Translations under genes and position numbers: made by a program
The notes under the pieces: generated by a model
Databases searched by the model: none
Seen by the model: the letters and a program-made list of their open reading frames with translations, nothing else
Told to the model about the DNA's origin: nothing
Part shown: positions 17,219 to 27,177 of the stretch, one piece after another
Position numbering within the stretch: the first letter of the stretch is position 1
Layout: each line of letters opens with the position of its first letter
Assembly (NCBI RefSeq): GCF_037969875.1
Contig: NZ_CP150218.1
Span: forward strand, 868,001 to 932,000
Source: Paenibacillus sp. FSL R7-0337
Lineage (GTDB): Bacteria; Bacillota; Bacilli; Paenibacillales; Paenibacillaceae
DNA length: 64,000 nt
Direction of reading: 5' to 3'

Positions 17219-18136
17219 ATGAAGTATGAACTGAACATTGATGTTTCCCCCGTATACGAACTGCTGGACAGTTTCATGTTATATGTAACCAAGAAATGGA
17301 CCTCCAATCTGGACATCGGCACCGACTGGATCCGGGATGTGGACGGCCGCTTCACCCCCGCGCAGCTGGCTGCACTGAAGCAGGCCGCCGAGTGGCCGTT
17401 CGAAGATTATGATGTACTCTATGCCTGGGCTTACAGCCGGGGCGAGGCATCCAAGGTGCTGCAGTTCCTGGCTGAGCTGGAGAACTCTTCACTTGAGGAT
17501 TGCCTCCGGCGGACCGAGCCGTTCTTCCATAACTTCACGGCCGGGGAATGCGCGCGGATCAAGAACGGGTACACGCCTCTTTTGCGGATATGGTATGAGC
17601 ATTATTTCCGCCATGTGGAGCATACCCTGCTGCCGCTGCTGATTGAAGACGCTTCTGAGAAAAAAATGCTGGAGAGCAAAATGGATATGGTCCCGCTAAT
17701 CGAATACGCTTCCGGCGGAATTGTCATTGAGGACATTCCCGGGCTGGAGACGATCGTGCTGCTGCCTACCGTGCATAACCGGCCGATCAACACGTATTGC
17801 TTCTTTAAGAATCTGATGCTGGTGCAATATCCGGTAGATGTCCCTTCAGACAATGAGGAGGAGCCGCCCACAGTGCTGCTTCGTTTAACACAGGCTCTCT
17901 CTGACTCCACCCGGCTGAGACTGCTGCGCTTCGTGGCGAACGAACCGAAGACGCTGTGGGAGATGCAGTCCGAACTGAGCCTGTCCAGGGAGATGCTGAT
18001 GCATCATCTGCTTAGTCTGCGGGTCGCAGGGCTGCTGCGGGTCCATCTGCGTGGTGAAGGTACCGAACGCTACAGCATACGCCCGGACGGGGCCTCGGAG
18101 CTCCAGATGTTTCTGGAGTCCTATATCCGTATCTAA
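17219..18136 (+). CDS. ArsR-family-type transcriptional regulator with long N-terminal domain
   Basis: A 305-residue protein whose last ~85 residues form a winged helix of ArsR type (LSDSTRLRLLRFVANEPKT, LSREMLMHHLLSLRVAGLL, EGTERYSIRP). The first ~200 residues are unlike classic ArsR proteins; they look like the large domain of ArsR-like regulators in Firmicutes whose ligand is unknown. No CXC metal site is visible. GGAGGTGAC precedes the ATG by about 9 nt. It is divergent from the MFS gene, which is its likely target, and followed 24 nt later by a HAD gene that is probably co-transcribed. Confidence 0.82.
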   Translation: MKYELNIDVSPVYELLDSFMLYVTKKWTSNLDIGTDWIRDVDGRFTPAQLAALKQAAEWPFEDYDVLYAWAYSRGEASKVLQFLAELENSSLEDCLRRTEPFFHNFTAGECARIKNGYTPLLRIWYEHYFRHVEHTLLPLLIEDASEKKMLESKMDMVPLIEYASGGIVIEDIPGLETIVLLPTVHNRPINTYCFFKNLMLVQYPVDVPSDNEEEPPTVLLRLTQALSDSTRLRLLRFVANEPKTLWEMQSELSLSREMLMHHLLSLRVAGLLRVHLRGEGTERYSIRPDGASELQMFLESYIRI

Positions 18137-18160
18137 CAGACCAACTTAGGAGTGAACCTC

Positions 18161-18913
18161 ATGAAGTATTTGACCCAACAAGTAATCTTTGATCTTGATG
18201 ATACCCTGGTGCATTGCAATAAGTATTTTGACCTCATTCTTGGACAGTATTTCGAGCTGATGTCAGACTGGTTCAGCGATTATCAGCCTACCATCGGCGA
18301 ACTGCGCAGCAAGCAGGTGGAGATTGATGTCGAGACCGTTAGCACAAGCGGCCTGGCCAGCGACAATTTCCCGAAATCACTGATTGCCACCTACCGTTAT
18401 TTCTGCAGCAAATATAGCCGCAAGCCTGATGCCTTCGAGGAGCGGCAGCTGATGAAGCTGGGCCTGAGCGTATACGACCAAGAGGTAGAGGCTTATCCAG
18501 GTATGGTGGAGACGCTGGATACCCTCAAGCAGGACGGCCATTCCCTCTATCTCTATACCGGCGGCGACGACACCATCCAGCAGCGCAAAATCGCCCAAAT
18601 GAAGCTGGACGCCTATTTCGATGACCGCATCTATATCCGCCAGCACAAGAATGTAGAGGCGCTTGAGAATATCCTGACCACCTACCCGTTCGACCGCAAA
18701 ATCACCTGGATGATCGGCAACTCCCTGCGTACGGATGTACTGCCCGCGCTGACTGCCGGGATCAACAGCATCTATCTGAAGCAGCCGACGGAGTGGCTCT
18801 ACAATCTGATTGAGCTGGAGCGGGAGATGCAGCAGTCCGTCATGACCATCTCTGCCATTCACGAGGTGCCTCCGGTGATCCGCACCGCTGCGCTGCGGGA
18901 GCATCACGGCTGA
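18161..18913 (+). CDS. HAD-superfamily hydrolase
   Basis: Cytoplasmic phosphatase-like protein of 250 residues. HAD motif I VIFDLDDTLVHC is near residue 8, motif II TGG in LYLYTGGDD, and the C-terminal acidic motif is WMIGNSLRTDVLPALTAG, in which Asn-Ser replaces the more usual Gly-Asp. The cap between motifs I and II is helical. The ATG at 18161, with AGGAGTG seven nt upstream, is preferred to a GTG at 18152 that abuts the ribosome site. Likely in one transcript with the ArsR-type regulator. Substrate unknown. Confidence 0.85.
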   Translation: MKYLTQQVIFDLDDTLVHCNKYFDLILGQYFELMSDWFSDYQPTIGELRSKQVEIDVETVSTSGLASDNFPKSLIATYRYFCSKYSRKPDAFEERQLMKLGLSVYDQEVEAYPGMVETLDTLKQDGHSLYLYTGGDDTIQQRKIAQMKLDAYFDDRIYIRQHKNVEALENILTTYPFDRKITWMIGNSLRTDVLPALTAGINSIYLKQPTEWLYNLIELEREMQQSVMTISAIHEVPPVIRTAALREHHG

Positions 18914-19021
18914 TTGACGGCTTCATCAGGATCAGGCAATTGTTACAAATGGCATAGGCAGCCTGCCACCGGTAAGATTATACTATTTGAGTAGATTTTT
19001 ACATCGCGCAGGAGGCTGTCC

Positions 19022-19759
19022 ATGAATAACAAAGCTAACCGTTCCAAGAATACCCCGAATCACGGGCGACTGCTCCCTATGCTGCTTGCAGTGATTGCCG
19101 TGCTGCTGATCGCCCTTCTTGCCTTCTTCCTTACACAGGGCAAATCGTCCGGCACCGAGGCGCTCGATAATCTCCCTAACTACACTGATGTGAAGGGCAA
19201 GATCGTAGTGGACGGGCTGAAATACGAGAAGCAGCCGCATTTGGGCAGCGAAGACGCCAAGGTGAAGGTGATCGAATTCGCCGATTTCAAATGCCCTGCC
19301 TGCAAAAATTGGACCGCCTCCTACCTCGATACGTTCATCAAGGACTACGTAGACAGCGGGAAAGTCCAGTTCTACTTCATGAACTTCGCCTTCATTGACC
19401 GGGATTCTTACCTGGCCGCCAGTGCCGGGGAAGCTATCTATCAGCAGAATAATGAGAAGTTCTGGGAGTATCTCCACAAGCTCTACGAGAGCCAGGGCGA
19501 TGAGAGCAAGATCTGGGCAACGCAGAAGTTCATCACTAAGTTCGTGAAGGACAATATTGCAGGGATTGACCAAGAGCAGTTCGAACAGGATCTGAAGAAC
19601 CATACGTATATGTACGATGTCAAAGAAGACTTCAAAATCGCCGGAGCTTACGGCGTCAACGGCACACCAAAGTTCATGGTGAACGGCGTCCTGCTGCCGG
19701 ATTCCTCTTATGAAGGCTTAAGTGCCGCCGTTGAAGCAGCCTTGAGTGCAGCTAAATAA
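19022..19759 (+). CDS. Membrane-anchored DsbA-like thiol-disulfide oxidoreductase
   Basis: Predicted extracytoplasmic oxidoreductase of 245 residues resembling BdbD. An uncleaved N-terminal anchor (about residues 17-40, very Leu/Ala rich) is followed by a thioredoxin fold with active site CPAC in EFADFKCPACKNW, a helical insertion and the cis-Pro segment VNGTPKFMVNG. It would oxidise or isomerise disulfides in exported proteins. AGGAGG lies 7 nt before the ATG. The usual quinone-linked partner BdbC (DsbB-like) is not adjacent. The gene ends at a strong hairpin shared with topB. Confidence 0.9.
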   Translation: MNNKANRSKNTPNHGRLLPMLLAVIAVLLIALLAFFLTQGKSSGTEALDNLPNYTDVKGKIVVDGLKYEKQPHLGSEDAKVKVIEFADFKCPACKNWTASYLDTFIKDYVDSGKVQFYFMNFAFIDRDSYLAASAGEAIYQQNNEKFWEYLHKLYESQGDESKIWATQKFITKFVKDNIAGIDQEQFEQDLKNHTYMYDVKEDFKIAGAYGVNGTPKFMVNGVLLPDSSYEGLSAAVEAALSAAK

Positions 19760-19790
19760 TTTAACCCCACAACGTATAAATTCTCTATTA

Positions 19791-19832
19791 CAAGAGCGCC
19801 CCGGCCGGGAAGAGATGGCCGGGGCGCTCTTG
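19791..19832. terminator. Bidirectional terminator between dsbA-like gene and topB
   Basis: Perfect 16-bp inverted repeat (19791-19806 and 19817-19832), GC-rich core, 10-nt loop, between two convergent stops. Confidence 0.85.
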
Positions 19833-19842
19833 TATGAATGAA

Positions 19843-22122
19843 TTATTCCACGGCCAGCTGGCCGGTATCCATATTCTGCAGCACCAGCTTGCCTTCAAGC
19901 GGTGCGCCGTCCTCACCGGTCAGCTTCAGCTTCCCGGTCCGGCCCTTCTCAATCAGGGCCTTCACTTGGGTGTCGGTGAGCGTGCGCCCGTGATTCTCCT
20001 TCCAGATCACGAAGCCGCAGCCCTCCTTATAATGAGAGCAGCCGTAGCCCTTGCGGCCCATGAAGATCATGCCGCCGCAACCGGGACGCGGGCAGGAGCC
20101 GATGACCTTCGGCCCGGTATCCCCGTTCTTCCCGGCAGCGGCAGGTGCCGCGCGGCGCGATTTTGCCGCTGCGGGCGTGCCCCCGGCCGTTTTGGATTCG
20201 GCCGCCTTGCGCGGCGCAGCAGCCGAACTGCGGCCCTTGCCGCCGCTGTTCAGCGAAGGCGTATCCCCTTCGAAGGAGGTCTTAGCGGCGCGCGACTGTA
20301 CACGGACCTTGTCCACAATCATGGAAGCGAACCTCTTCACATTCTCCATGAATTGTCCGTCCGCTGCGGTGCCGCGGGCAATTTCATTGAGCCGGCGCTC
20401 CCACTGCCCGGTCATTTCCGGGGAGGTCAGCAGTTCCACACCTGCCCCGCGGATCAGCTCAACCGCCGTCCGCCCCTTTTGGGTGATGGCGATCTTTTTC
20501 CCCTGCATCTCCACATAGCCGACATTCTTCAGCCGTTCAATTGTAGCGGCCCGGGTCGCCGGAGTGCCCAGCCCCGAATCCTTCATGGCATCGCGCAGCT
20601 CTTCGTCCTCAATCTGCTTGCCTGCGCTCTCCATTGCCTTCAGCAAGGTTCCTTCGGTGTAATGCTTCGGAGGCTGGGTATCCTTCTCCTTCACAATCGC
20701 ATCGCTGCAGATCACTTCACCCTCCGCTTGAACCGAGAACGGCTCGTTCACCTCAAGCTCTTCTTCCTCCTCGTCCTCCTTGCCTTTGCCCTTGGCCGGT
20801 CTAGACTTGTCCTTCTTCTGGTCTGCGTAGATTACCTTCCAGCCGAGGCTGAGCAGCTCCTTGACCGTAGTCTTGAACTTCTCAGCTTCCACTTCGGTCA
20901 TCACCGTATGCACCTTATATTCCGCAGCCGGATAGAACTGGGAGAGGAAGCGGCGGACAATCAGATCGTACAGCTTGGCCTCGTCCGCACTCAGCCCGTT
21001 CGCCTTACGGTTCGTAGGCAGAATCGCATGGTGATCCTCGACCTTGGACGGATTACAAATAAACTTGTTGCCTTTATGAACCAGGTTACGGTTTGCACCC
21101 TTCACCCAATCGTCGTACTGCGTGCCCTGAAGGGCCGACAGCGTCTTGTGCATTTCAGGAATATTCTGCTCCGTAACATAGTTGGAGTTGGTACGCGGGT
21201 AAGAGATTACCTTGTGCTTCTCATACAGCGCCTGGGCGATATCCAGTGTTTTTTTGGCGGAGAAGGCATATTTCCCGTTCGCCTCACGCTGCAGCAGCGT
21301 CAGATCGTACAGCTTGTTCGGATATTCCTTGGTCTCTTTAACCTCATAGAGAACAATCCGGGCGGGCTTGCCTTTGACCTTGGCTGCAAGCGCCTCTGCC
21401 TTCGCACCATCCGTTAACCGGTCGCCCTGCCACATTCCTTTATAAGTCAGCTCATTCTGGGTGAAATGTCCTTCCACCTCAAAGAACTTCAGCGAGGAAA
21501 ACGCTTCAATGGTCTTCTGACGGTCATAGATCAGCGCCAGCACGGGCGTCTGCACTCGTCCTACGGAGAGCAGCACATTATGCTTGGTGGTAAACGCGCG
21601 CGAGCCGTTCATCCCAATCAGCCAGTCCGCCTCGCTGCGTGCCCGGGCCGCTTTGGTCAGATTCTCGTATTCCGACCCGTCCTTCAGCTCCTGGAAGCCC
21701 TTGCGGATCGTCTCCGGTGTCAGATCGGAGATCCACAGCCGCTTCACCGGCTGGTTCAGCTCCAGGTAACGCTGGATCAGCGAGAAAATATGCTGGCCCT
21801 CACGCCCGGCATCGCAGGAGTTCACCAGCAGATCACTGCGCTTCGCCAGCTCCCCGATCACCTTCAGCTGATCCATGGTGCGTGCGTTAGGCAGCAGCTT
21901 GAACTCCTCAGGGATGATCGGCAGATCATTAATGTTCCATTTTTTATATTTATTGTCGTAGGCTTCGGGCTCTGCCAGGCCAATCAGATGCCCAATCGCC
22001 CAGGTGATGATGTACTGCTCCCCTTCCAGATAGGAACGGTAGTTTTTGGCCTTCGGTTCTATTGCGGCGGCGATATTCCGCCCCATGTCCGGTTTCTCCG
22101 CAATAATGAGTGTCTTCAACAA
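19843..22122 (-). CDS. topB: DNA topoisomerase III
   Basis: Type IA topoisomerase of 759 residues that relaxes and decatenates DNA. The TOPRIM domain begins at once (LIIAEKPDMGRNIA), with NSCDAGREGQ later; the nucleophile is Y308 in VISYPRTNSNYV. After the catalytic core (to ~600) there is a low-complexity Ala/Lys/Arg-rich linker, then a C-terminal zinc-ribbon-like motif with paired cysteines (CPRPGCGG and CSHYKEGCG) and a tail. The start is one of two consecutive TTG codons (22122 or 22119) after AAGGAG. Monocistronic by the look of its neighbours. Confidence 0.95.
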   Translation of the reverse strand: MLKTLIIAEKPDMGRNIAAAIEPKAKNYRSYLEGEQYIITWAIGHLIGLAEPEAYDNKYKKWNINDLPIIPEEFKLLPNARTMDQLKVIGELAKRSDLLVNSCDAGREGQHIFSLIQRYLELNQPVKRLWISDLTPETIRKGFQELKDGSEYENLTKAARARSEADWLIGMNGSRAFTTKHNVLLSVGRVQTPVLALIYDRQKTIEAFSSLKFFEVEGHFTQNELTYKGMWQGDRLTDGAKAEALAAKVKGKPARIVLYEVKETKEYPNKLYDLTLLQREANGKYAFSAKKTLDIAQALYEKHKVISYPRTNSNYVTEQNIPEMHKTLSALQGTQYDDWVKGANRNLVHKGNKFICNPSKVEDHHAILPTNRKANGLSADEAKLYDLIVRRFLSQFYPAAEYKVHTVMTEVEAEKFKTTVKELLSLGWKVIYADQKKDKSRPAKGKGKEDEEEEELEVNEPFSVQAEGEVICSDAIVKEKDTQPPKHYTEGTLLKAMESAGKQIEDEELRDAMKDSGLGTPATRAATIERLKNVGYVEMQGKKIAITQKGRTAVELIRGAGVELLTSPEMTGQWERRLNEIARGTAADGQFMENVKRFASMIVDKVRVQSRAAKTSFEGDTPSLNSGGKGRSSAAAPRKAAESKTAGGTPAAAKSRRAAPAAAGKNGDTGPKVIGSCPRPGCGGMIFMGRKGYGCSHYKEGCGFVIWKENHGRTLTDTQVKALIEKGRTGKLKLTGEDGAPLEGKLVLQNMDTGQLAVE

Positions 22123-22222
22123 TAATCGCTCCTTACCCTCGGTTCATTACAAAAGTTGTCCAGTAGTCTATTATACCATTCCCGGACCCCAAAATCCGCT
22201 TCACATTATTAAAGCCTGTAAC

Positions 22223-22636
22223 CTAAGGGCGGAAGATAGCCATCATAATGAGCAGTGCCCCGATAATCAGGCTGAACAGTTCGAGCACATCTCCCCTGGG
22301 CCAGTGCTTGCGGAAAAATACGACTGCAGGCTGGGCAAGCCCCGCTATCAGATACAGAACAGCCAGCAGCAGACCAAAGGAAAGTATGGTGAAAATAGGG
22401 GCATTCCTCTGAGGGCCTCCGATGAAGGTAATCAGCACAACCAGCACCGTCAGAATATACAGAATACACCGGAAGAAGATAATCCACGGCCCGGACTTTG
22501 CGGGTGCAGGTTTTACCGGGACTTGCTGTTCCCTGGCCCGCTCTTCCAGTAAGCGGCGGATCTCCTCAGGATGCTCCTTACGCATTTTCTGCATCTGTCT
22601 GGCATTGTCAAGACGGCGTCTCAAGCGTCCAAACAT
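22223..22636 (-). CDS. Small membrane protein of unknown function
   Basis: About 137 residues. A basic, Arg-rich N-terminal segment (RLRRRLDNARQMQKMRKEH) is likely cytoplasmic and partly coiled, followed by three hydrophobic spans at roughly residues 50-72, 83-105 and 115-135. I do not recognise a family. The ATG at 22636 has AGGAGG seven nt upstream and is preferred to an earlier in-frame codon at 22663. Same strand as proS upstream (65 nt) and topB downstream. Confidence 0.7.
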   Translation of the reverse strand: MFGRLRRRLDNARQMQKMRKEHPEEIRRLLEERAREQQVPVKPAPAKSGPWIIFFRCILYILTVLVVLITFIGGPQRNAPIFTILSFGLLLAVLYLIAGLAQPAVVFFRKHWPRGDVLELFSLIIGALLIMMAIFRP

Positions 22637-22700
22637 GCATCTCCCTCCTCTCCAGGGCGGCAATTTATGCGGTATTGCCCTATTTTACCAAATCCTCAAT

Positions 22701-24431
22701 TCAAGCAAAAGTAGAATCCGGTGCGGACTTCAGACTGCTTACGCGCAGCACGGCCTCGCTCATATCGATTACTTCCTTGTTACCCGTTCTGCGGTCCATG
22801 TATTCAACCCTTTGCTCTGCGGCCAGCTTGCCGACAACCAGCGCCACCGGTATACCCATCAATCCGGCATCCTTGAATTTGACCCCAGCCCGCTCATCGC
22901 GGTCGTCCAGCAGGGTATCAATGCCCAAGGCGGTCAGCCGTACATACAGAGCTTCGGCAAGCTCACGCTGCGCTGTATCTTGGACAGACATCAGCAGAAT
23001 ATGAACCGTATATGGAGCCAGGCTCTGCGGCCAGATCAGCCCCTGGTCATCGTTGCTCTGCTCTGCCACTGCGGCCAGCAAGCGGGAGATTCCAATACCG
23101 TAGCAGCCCATTACCATAGGCCGGGTGCGGCCGTCCGCATCCAGATAATCTGCCCCCAGCTTCTCACTGTAGACCGTGCCCAGCTTGAAGACATGCCCTA
23201 CCTCGATGCCCTGATGGAAATCCAGCTCCCCTTCGCTGCACTGCGGACAGCAGTCGCCGGCAACAGCATTGCGGAAATCCCCCACCTGCGTCAGCGGGAA
23301 GTCCCGGCCGGGCACCACTCCGCGCAGATGGTAATCCTCTTCCCCCGCGCCTGTGACTGCTTCTGTCATGGCTGCAACAGCAGCATCTACCAGGAGAGGC
23401 ATGGACAATCCGGCAGGACCGACATAACCGCTTACGGTTCCGGCGGTCTCCTGTACATGCATGGCATCAGCCAGTGTAATGTCACCGCAGCCGAGGTACT
23501 TTTGCACCTTCAGCTCATTCACCTCATGATCTCCACGGACCAGCACAGCAAATATCTTGCCGCCGCCTGTGTATATTAATGTCTTGATGATATCCTGCGG
23601 TCTGAGCTGACTCTCCTGCTCCAGCTGCTGAATGGTCTTCTGGGCAGGGGTGTGGAATCGCTCTGGAGCAGGCCGTGCGGCATAATCTTGTCTATGCGGC
23701 GCAGCCCCGCTCTGCACTTCTGCCTGCTCCAGATTCGCAGCATATCCGCACAGGGAGCATACAGCTATCGTATCCTCGCCTATCTCTGACAGAGCCATGA
23801 ATTCATGGTTCTGGCCTTTGCCGCCAATCGCTCCGGCATTCGCCTGCACCGCCTGGTATTTCAGGCCGCAGCGGTCAAATATCCGCTCATAAGCGCTGTA
23901 CATCACCTGATAGGCCAGATCCAGGCCATTCCAGTCCGTATCAAACGTATAAGCATCCTTCATCAGGAATTCTCTTCCACGCAGAAGTCCTGAGCGCGGA
24001 CGGCGTTCATCCCGGAACTTCGTCTGGATCTGATAGACGGTCACCGGCAGCCGACGGTAGGAGCTGATCTCTCCGCGCATTAGCGCCGTAACCACTTCCT
24101 CATGGGTCGGACCCAGCACGAACTCACGGTCGTGACGGTCGCGGAGCTTCATCAGCTCTTTGCCGTACACCTCATAACGTTCCGATTCTCTCCAGAGCTC
24201 TGCTGGCTGCATGGAAGGCATAAGAACCTCCTGCGCACCGGCGGACTCCATTTCCTGGCGCACGATCTGCTCTATCCTGCGCAGCACCCGCCGTCCGAGC
24301 GGCAAATAGGTGTATACCCCGGCGGCCACCTGCCGGATATATCCCGCACGCAGCAGCAGCTGGTGGCTCCTTGTCTCTGCTTCGGCAGGAGCTTCGCGCA
24401 GAGTGGTAACTAATAGATTGGTTTGACGCAT
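22701..24431 (-). CDS. proS: Prolyl-tRNA synthetase, bacterial type with editing domain
   Basis: Charges tRNA-Pro. This is the long bacterial ProS architecture (576 residues): class II motif 1 region (GAQEVLMPSMQPAELW), motif 2 (KFRDERRPRSGLLRGREFLMKD), an inserted YbaK-like editing domain at about residues 225-380, then motif 3 (GCYGIGISRLLAA) and an anticodon-binding domain with LLDDRDERAGVKFKDA. Start at 24431 (MRQTNLL) matches family N-termini and has an AAGAGG site; the upstream in-frame extension to 24512 runs into the T-box terminator and is not coding. Regulated by the T-box leader at 24499-24774. Confidence 0.95.
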   Translation of the reverse strand: MRQTNLLVTTLREAPAEAETRSHQLLLRAGYIRQVAAGVYTYLPLGRRVLRRIEQIVRQEMESAGAQEVLMPSMQPAELWRESERYEVYGKELMKLRDRHDREFVLGPTHEEVVTALMRGEISSYRRLPVTVYQIQTKFRDERRPRSGLLRGREFLMKDAYTFDTDWNGLDLAYQVMYSAYERIFDRCGLKYQAVQANAGAIGGKGQNHEFMALSEIGEDTIAVCSLCGYAANLEQAEVQSGAAPHRQDYAARPAPERFHTPAQKTIQQLEQESQLRPQDIIKTLIYTGGGKIFAVLVRGDHEVNELKVQKYLGCGDITLADAMHVQETAGTVSGYVGPAGLSMPLLVDAAVAAMTEAVTGAGEEDYHLRGVVPGRDFPLTQVGDFRNAVAGDCCPQCSEGELDFHQGIEVGHVFKLGTVYSEKLGADYLDADGRTRPMVMGCYGIGISRLLAAVAEQSNDDQGLIWPQSLAPYTVHILLMSVQDTAQRELAEALYVRLTALGIDTLLDDRDERAGVKFKDAGLMGIPVALVVGKLAAEQRVEYMDRRTGNKEVIDMSEAVLRVSSLKSAPDSTFA

Positions 24432-24498
24432 ACAGATCAGCCTCTTTCGTAGATAAGTGTGTACAGCTCCAGAACATTTTTCTGCCATAATGAGAACG

Positions 24499-24774
24499 CA
24501 AAAAAGACGCATCCGTCAGGGACGAATGCGCCGTGTTACCACCCTGTTTCAACCTCAAGACTATCCAAGCCTGCGGTCCTCTAATCCGGATAACGGCCGG
24601 GTCCGGCAGAATTATGCCCATCTTCAGCATAAGCTGCAGCTTCCAAGGCAGGATTGGTGTCTTACGCACTCGGGGGATCTTTCAGCCGGTGAATCCCCTC
24701 GCTGTTCCGGCGCTTACAGATACCAGGTCCTTGGTCAACGCTGTTACGTTATAAATGTTGGTACTTAATCTATA
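24499..24774 (-). promoter_or_regulatory. T-box riboswitch for proS, proline specifier
   Basis: Transcribed leader of proS on minus. The T-box sequence reads AGGGTGGTAACACGG (about 24545-24531); its UGGU can pair with the ACCA end of uncharged tRNA-Pro. Stem I closes through CCAAGG with CCTTGG, and the 3' side of its internal loop presents CCT (24652-24650) followed by G, a proline codon in specifier position. A conserved-looking CTGAAAG occurs in the stem I upper part. It ends in a terminator hairpin with 12-nt arms (two G-U pairs) and a six-T run near 24499-24531. Uncharged tRNA-Pro would favour antitermination. Confidence 0.88.
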
Positions 24775-24795
24775 CGATATTCCAGGCCGCGTCAA
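24769..24795 (-). promoter_or_regulatory. Promoter of the proS T-box leader
   Basis: On minus, -35 TTGACG (24795-24790), 15-nt spacer and -10 TATAGA (24774-24769); the spacer is short, but the position fits the start of the T-box leader. Confidence 0.45.
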
Positions 24796-24959
24796 GCTGG
24801 CGATAAATAGCTTATGAATGCAATTAATTATTTTGGATGAAATACCTTCAGATATGAACAGAATGTGTCGATAAACCGAATATGAGTAGAGATATTCAGA
24901 GAGAAACGGCTAGCGATACTACCAGTCGATTTCCATGTACCAGAGGGGGAACCATTCCA

Positions 24960-26960
24960 ATGTTCAAGTCAGTCAACCGCTTCATCAGCAAGCTCAGATC
25001 ACGATCACTGCAAAGACAAATGATGATGCTTTTCACCATTATGCTAGTGATCCCGATCCTCTTGGTCAGTTATTTCTCCTATTCCAGTGCTAAACAGCAA
25101 TTGGAGATTAAAATGCAGAAAGCCACGCATTCCAGTGTCGAGCTGGTCGCCGGGACCATTCAAGAATATGTATCCGCTGCTATGCGGAATGTAGATTTAC
25201 TCAGCCGCCAGATTGAGTCTTCCGAGGTCGATGTTACGGCTCCCGCAACACGTACACTGATCGATCAGTTCATGAAGGCACATCCCGAGCTTGAGGTTCT
25301 TACGGTGGGCAACGAACAAGGAGCGTGGATGAAGGCCCCGGACCCCGGCAAACAGGATTATGATCCGCGTACGCGGGACTGGTATAAGGCGTCCATGCAA
25401 AATGCTGGTACAACTACAATCATTGATCCTTTTGTCTCGTTAACAACCGGCAACTATACGCTGTTCATCTCCCATTCGCTGAAGGATGGTAAAGGAGCAG
25501 TCACCACCAGCCTCAATCTCAAGGCAATGAGTGAAAGATTAAATACCACCCATCCAGGTGAGACCGGATACTTCTACATTGTGGACCGTAATCATAAATT
25601 CGTCTCTCATCCCAGCAAAGCAGCAGGTGAGGATGTAGCAGACTATGTAGTGAAGCTGCTCGGTAAAGACAGCGGGGACCTGCACTATACCAATCCGGAT
25701 ACGGAGATGGACATGCAGGGTTATTATACAACCGATCCGAATACCGGGTTCAAAATTGTCGGCATCCTGCCTACCCAAGAATTCTCGGATGCCTCACAGC
25801 CCATTATCTATACAGGACTGATGGTTCTGGCTATTGCCCTGCTAGTCGCCCTGACCCTGATGTACCTGATTGTCCGCTCCATCACGAAGCCGATCCGTAG
25901 TCTGAACCGTTCTGCACAGCGGGTAAGCGAAGGCTATCTGAATGAGCAGATTCAGATAAGCCGGGTGGATGAGATCGGGCAGCTGGCACAGAATTACAAC
26001 CTGATGGTTGGCTCTCTGCGCGACATCGTCTCGGATATTTCGGATACCTCGGGACAACTGGCAGCCTCAAGCCAGCAATTGAATGCTACAACCGAAGAGA
26101 ACTCCAGAGCCACCGCTTATGTGGCAGAACTGGTGCAGGACTCCTCTGAGAGTGCGCAGACACAGACCTCGGCCATGGCAGAAACCTCGCGCGCGATGGA
26201 GGAAATGTCCTCCGGGATTCAAAAGATTGCCGAAGCTGCCGCCTCCATCGTCGATTCTTCCGCGAACACTGAAGCAGATGTTCGCAGCGGCAGCCGGAAG
26301 ATGGAGCAGGTCAGCCAGCAAATGGATGCCATCCGGACCTCTACTCACCACTCTTCGCAGCTGATCGGGCAATTAAACGGCCTGAACGATGAAGTCTCCG
26401 CGATGAGCAGTGCAATTTCGGCCATTGCCGTACAGACAAATCTCCTGTCCCTGAACGCTGGTATTGAAGCGGCCCGGGCCGGAGAGCAGGGCCGGGGCTT
26501 CGCCGTCGTGGCGGCAGAGGTTCGGAAGCTGGCCGATCAATCGAAGAATACCGCCGGGGATATTCAAGATACCCTCCAGCAGATGACCTCGTTGATCGAC
26601 CAGACCTATGAAGCGATCCGCCATACCGTTGCAGCCGATGTAGAGCTGGGTATTCAGGTTACCGCGGAAGCCAAGGAATCCTTCATCAGTATTGAACAGT
26701 CTACGGCCAAAATCAACAGCCAGTTGCATGACATCTCGGCTATTACCGAGCAGATGTCAGCGGGAGCGCAGGAGGTCGCCGCTTCCGTACACGAGATCTC
26801 CGGCATCTCCCGGTCTACCTCAGACACCTTCCAGAGTGTAACGGCAGCTACAGAAGAACAGCTCGCTTCCATGGAAGAAATCTCCGCCTCTTCTACGGAG
26901 TTGTCCAGGATGGCAGGCGATCTGCAGCTTAAGATTGAACGGTTCAAGCTGGAAGACTAG
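24960..26960 (+). CDS. Methyl-accepting chemotaxis protein with dCache sensor
   Basis: Chemoreceptor of about 666 residues. A first membrane span (about residues 20-42) and a second (about 280-300) enclose an extracellular ~240-residue dCache-type domain ([20 protein letters not shown]). Then come a HAMP linker ([20 protein letters not shown]) and a long helical signalling region whose hairpin tip is the CheA/CheW-contact motif [20 protein letters not shown]. The ATG at 24960 follows an AGAGGGGGA site; an ATG at 24882 lacks one. No other chemotaxis gene is nearby, as is usual for dispersed receptors. Ligand unknown. Confidence 0.93.
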   Translation: MFKSVNRFISKLRSRSLQRQMMMLFTIMLVIPILLVSYFSYSSAKQQLEIKMQKATHSSVELVAGTIQEYVSAAMRNVDLLSRQIESSEVDVTAPATRTLIDQFMKAHPELEVLTVGNEQGAWMKAPDPGKQDYDPRTRDWYKASMQNAGTTTIIDPFVSLTTGNYTLFISHSLKDGKGAVTTSLNLKAMSERLNTTHPGETGYFYIVDRNHKFVSHPSKAAGEDVADYVVKLLGKDSGDLHYTNPDTEMDMQGYYTTDPNTGFKIVGILPTQEFSDASQPIIYTGLMVLAIALLVALTLMYLIVRSITKPIRSLNRSAQRVSEGYLNEQIQISRVDEIGQLAQNYNLMVGSLRDIVSDISDTSGQLAASSQQLNATTEENSRATAYVAELVQDSSESAQTQTSAMAETSRAMEEMSSGIQKIAEAAASIVDSSANTEADVRSGSRKMEQVSQQMDAIRTSTHHSSQLIGQLNGLNDEVSAMSSAISAIAVQTNLLSLNAGIEAARAGEQGRGFAVVAAEVRKLADQSKNTAGDIQDTLQQMTSLIDQTYEAIRHTVAADVELGIQVTAEAKESFISIEQSTAKINSQLHDISAITEQMSAGAQEVAASVHEISGISRSTSDTFQSVTAATEEQLASMEEISASSTELSRMAGDLQLKIERFKLED

Positions 26961-27030
26961 CCCCCGTGATCTTTTGAACATTGAAGGCCATTCATTTCCA
27001 TTGCCGCATAATCCGATAGCGCACAAGTAG

Positions 27031-27067
27031 AAACGGCTTTGCCGTCCTTTTAAGGACGGTACCGTTT
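27031..27067 (+). terminator. Hairpin after the chemoreceptor gene
   Basis: Compound inverted repeat: core ccgtcctt / aaggacgg (27042-27049, 27052-27059) extended by aaacgg / ccgttt. There is no long T-run, so termination strength is uncertain. Confidence 0.5.
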
Positions 27068-27125
27068 CAGCGAGAAATAGAAGGATAATGTATAGCGTGA
27101 AACATATAAATTCTTATATTTTAAT

Positions 27126-27164
27126 AAAAAGCCGTCTCTCAGCAATGCTGGAGGACGGCTTTTT
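27126..27164. terminator. Bidirectional terminator before gltD end
   Basis: Arms 27126-27136 and 27154-27164 are perfectly complementary (A5/T5 at the ends) with a second inner stem; it lies 14 nt past the gltD stop on minus. Confidence 0.75.
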
Positions 27165-27177
27165 GGTGCATATAGGA

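Noticed and set aside
19834..21417. Plus-strand frame of 527 codons opposite topB
   Set aside because: Antisense shadow; topB has all catalytic motifs in the other strand.
22422..23579. Plus-strand frame of 385 codons opposite proS
   Set aside because: Antisense shadow of proS with no motif of its own.
24432..24512. N-terminal extension of proS
   Set aside because: The extra codons run into the T-box terminator; the start at 24431 fits the family.
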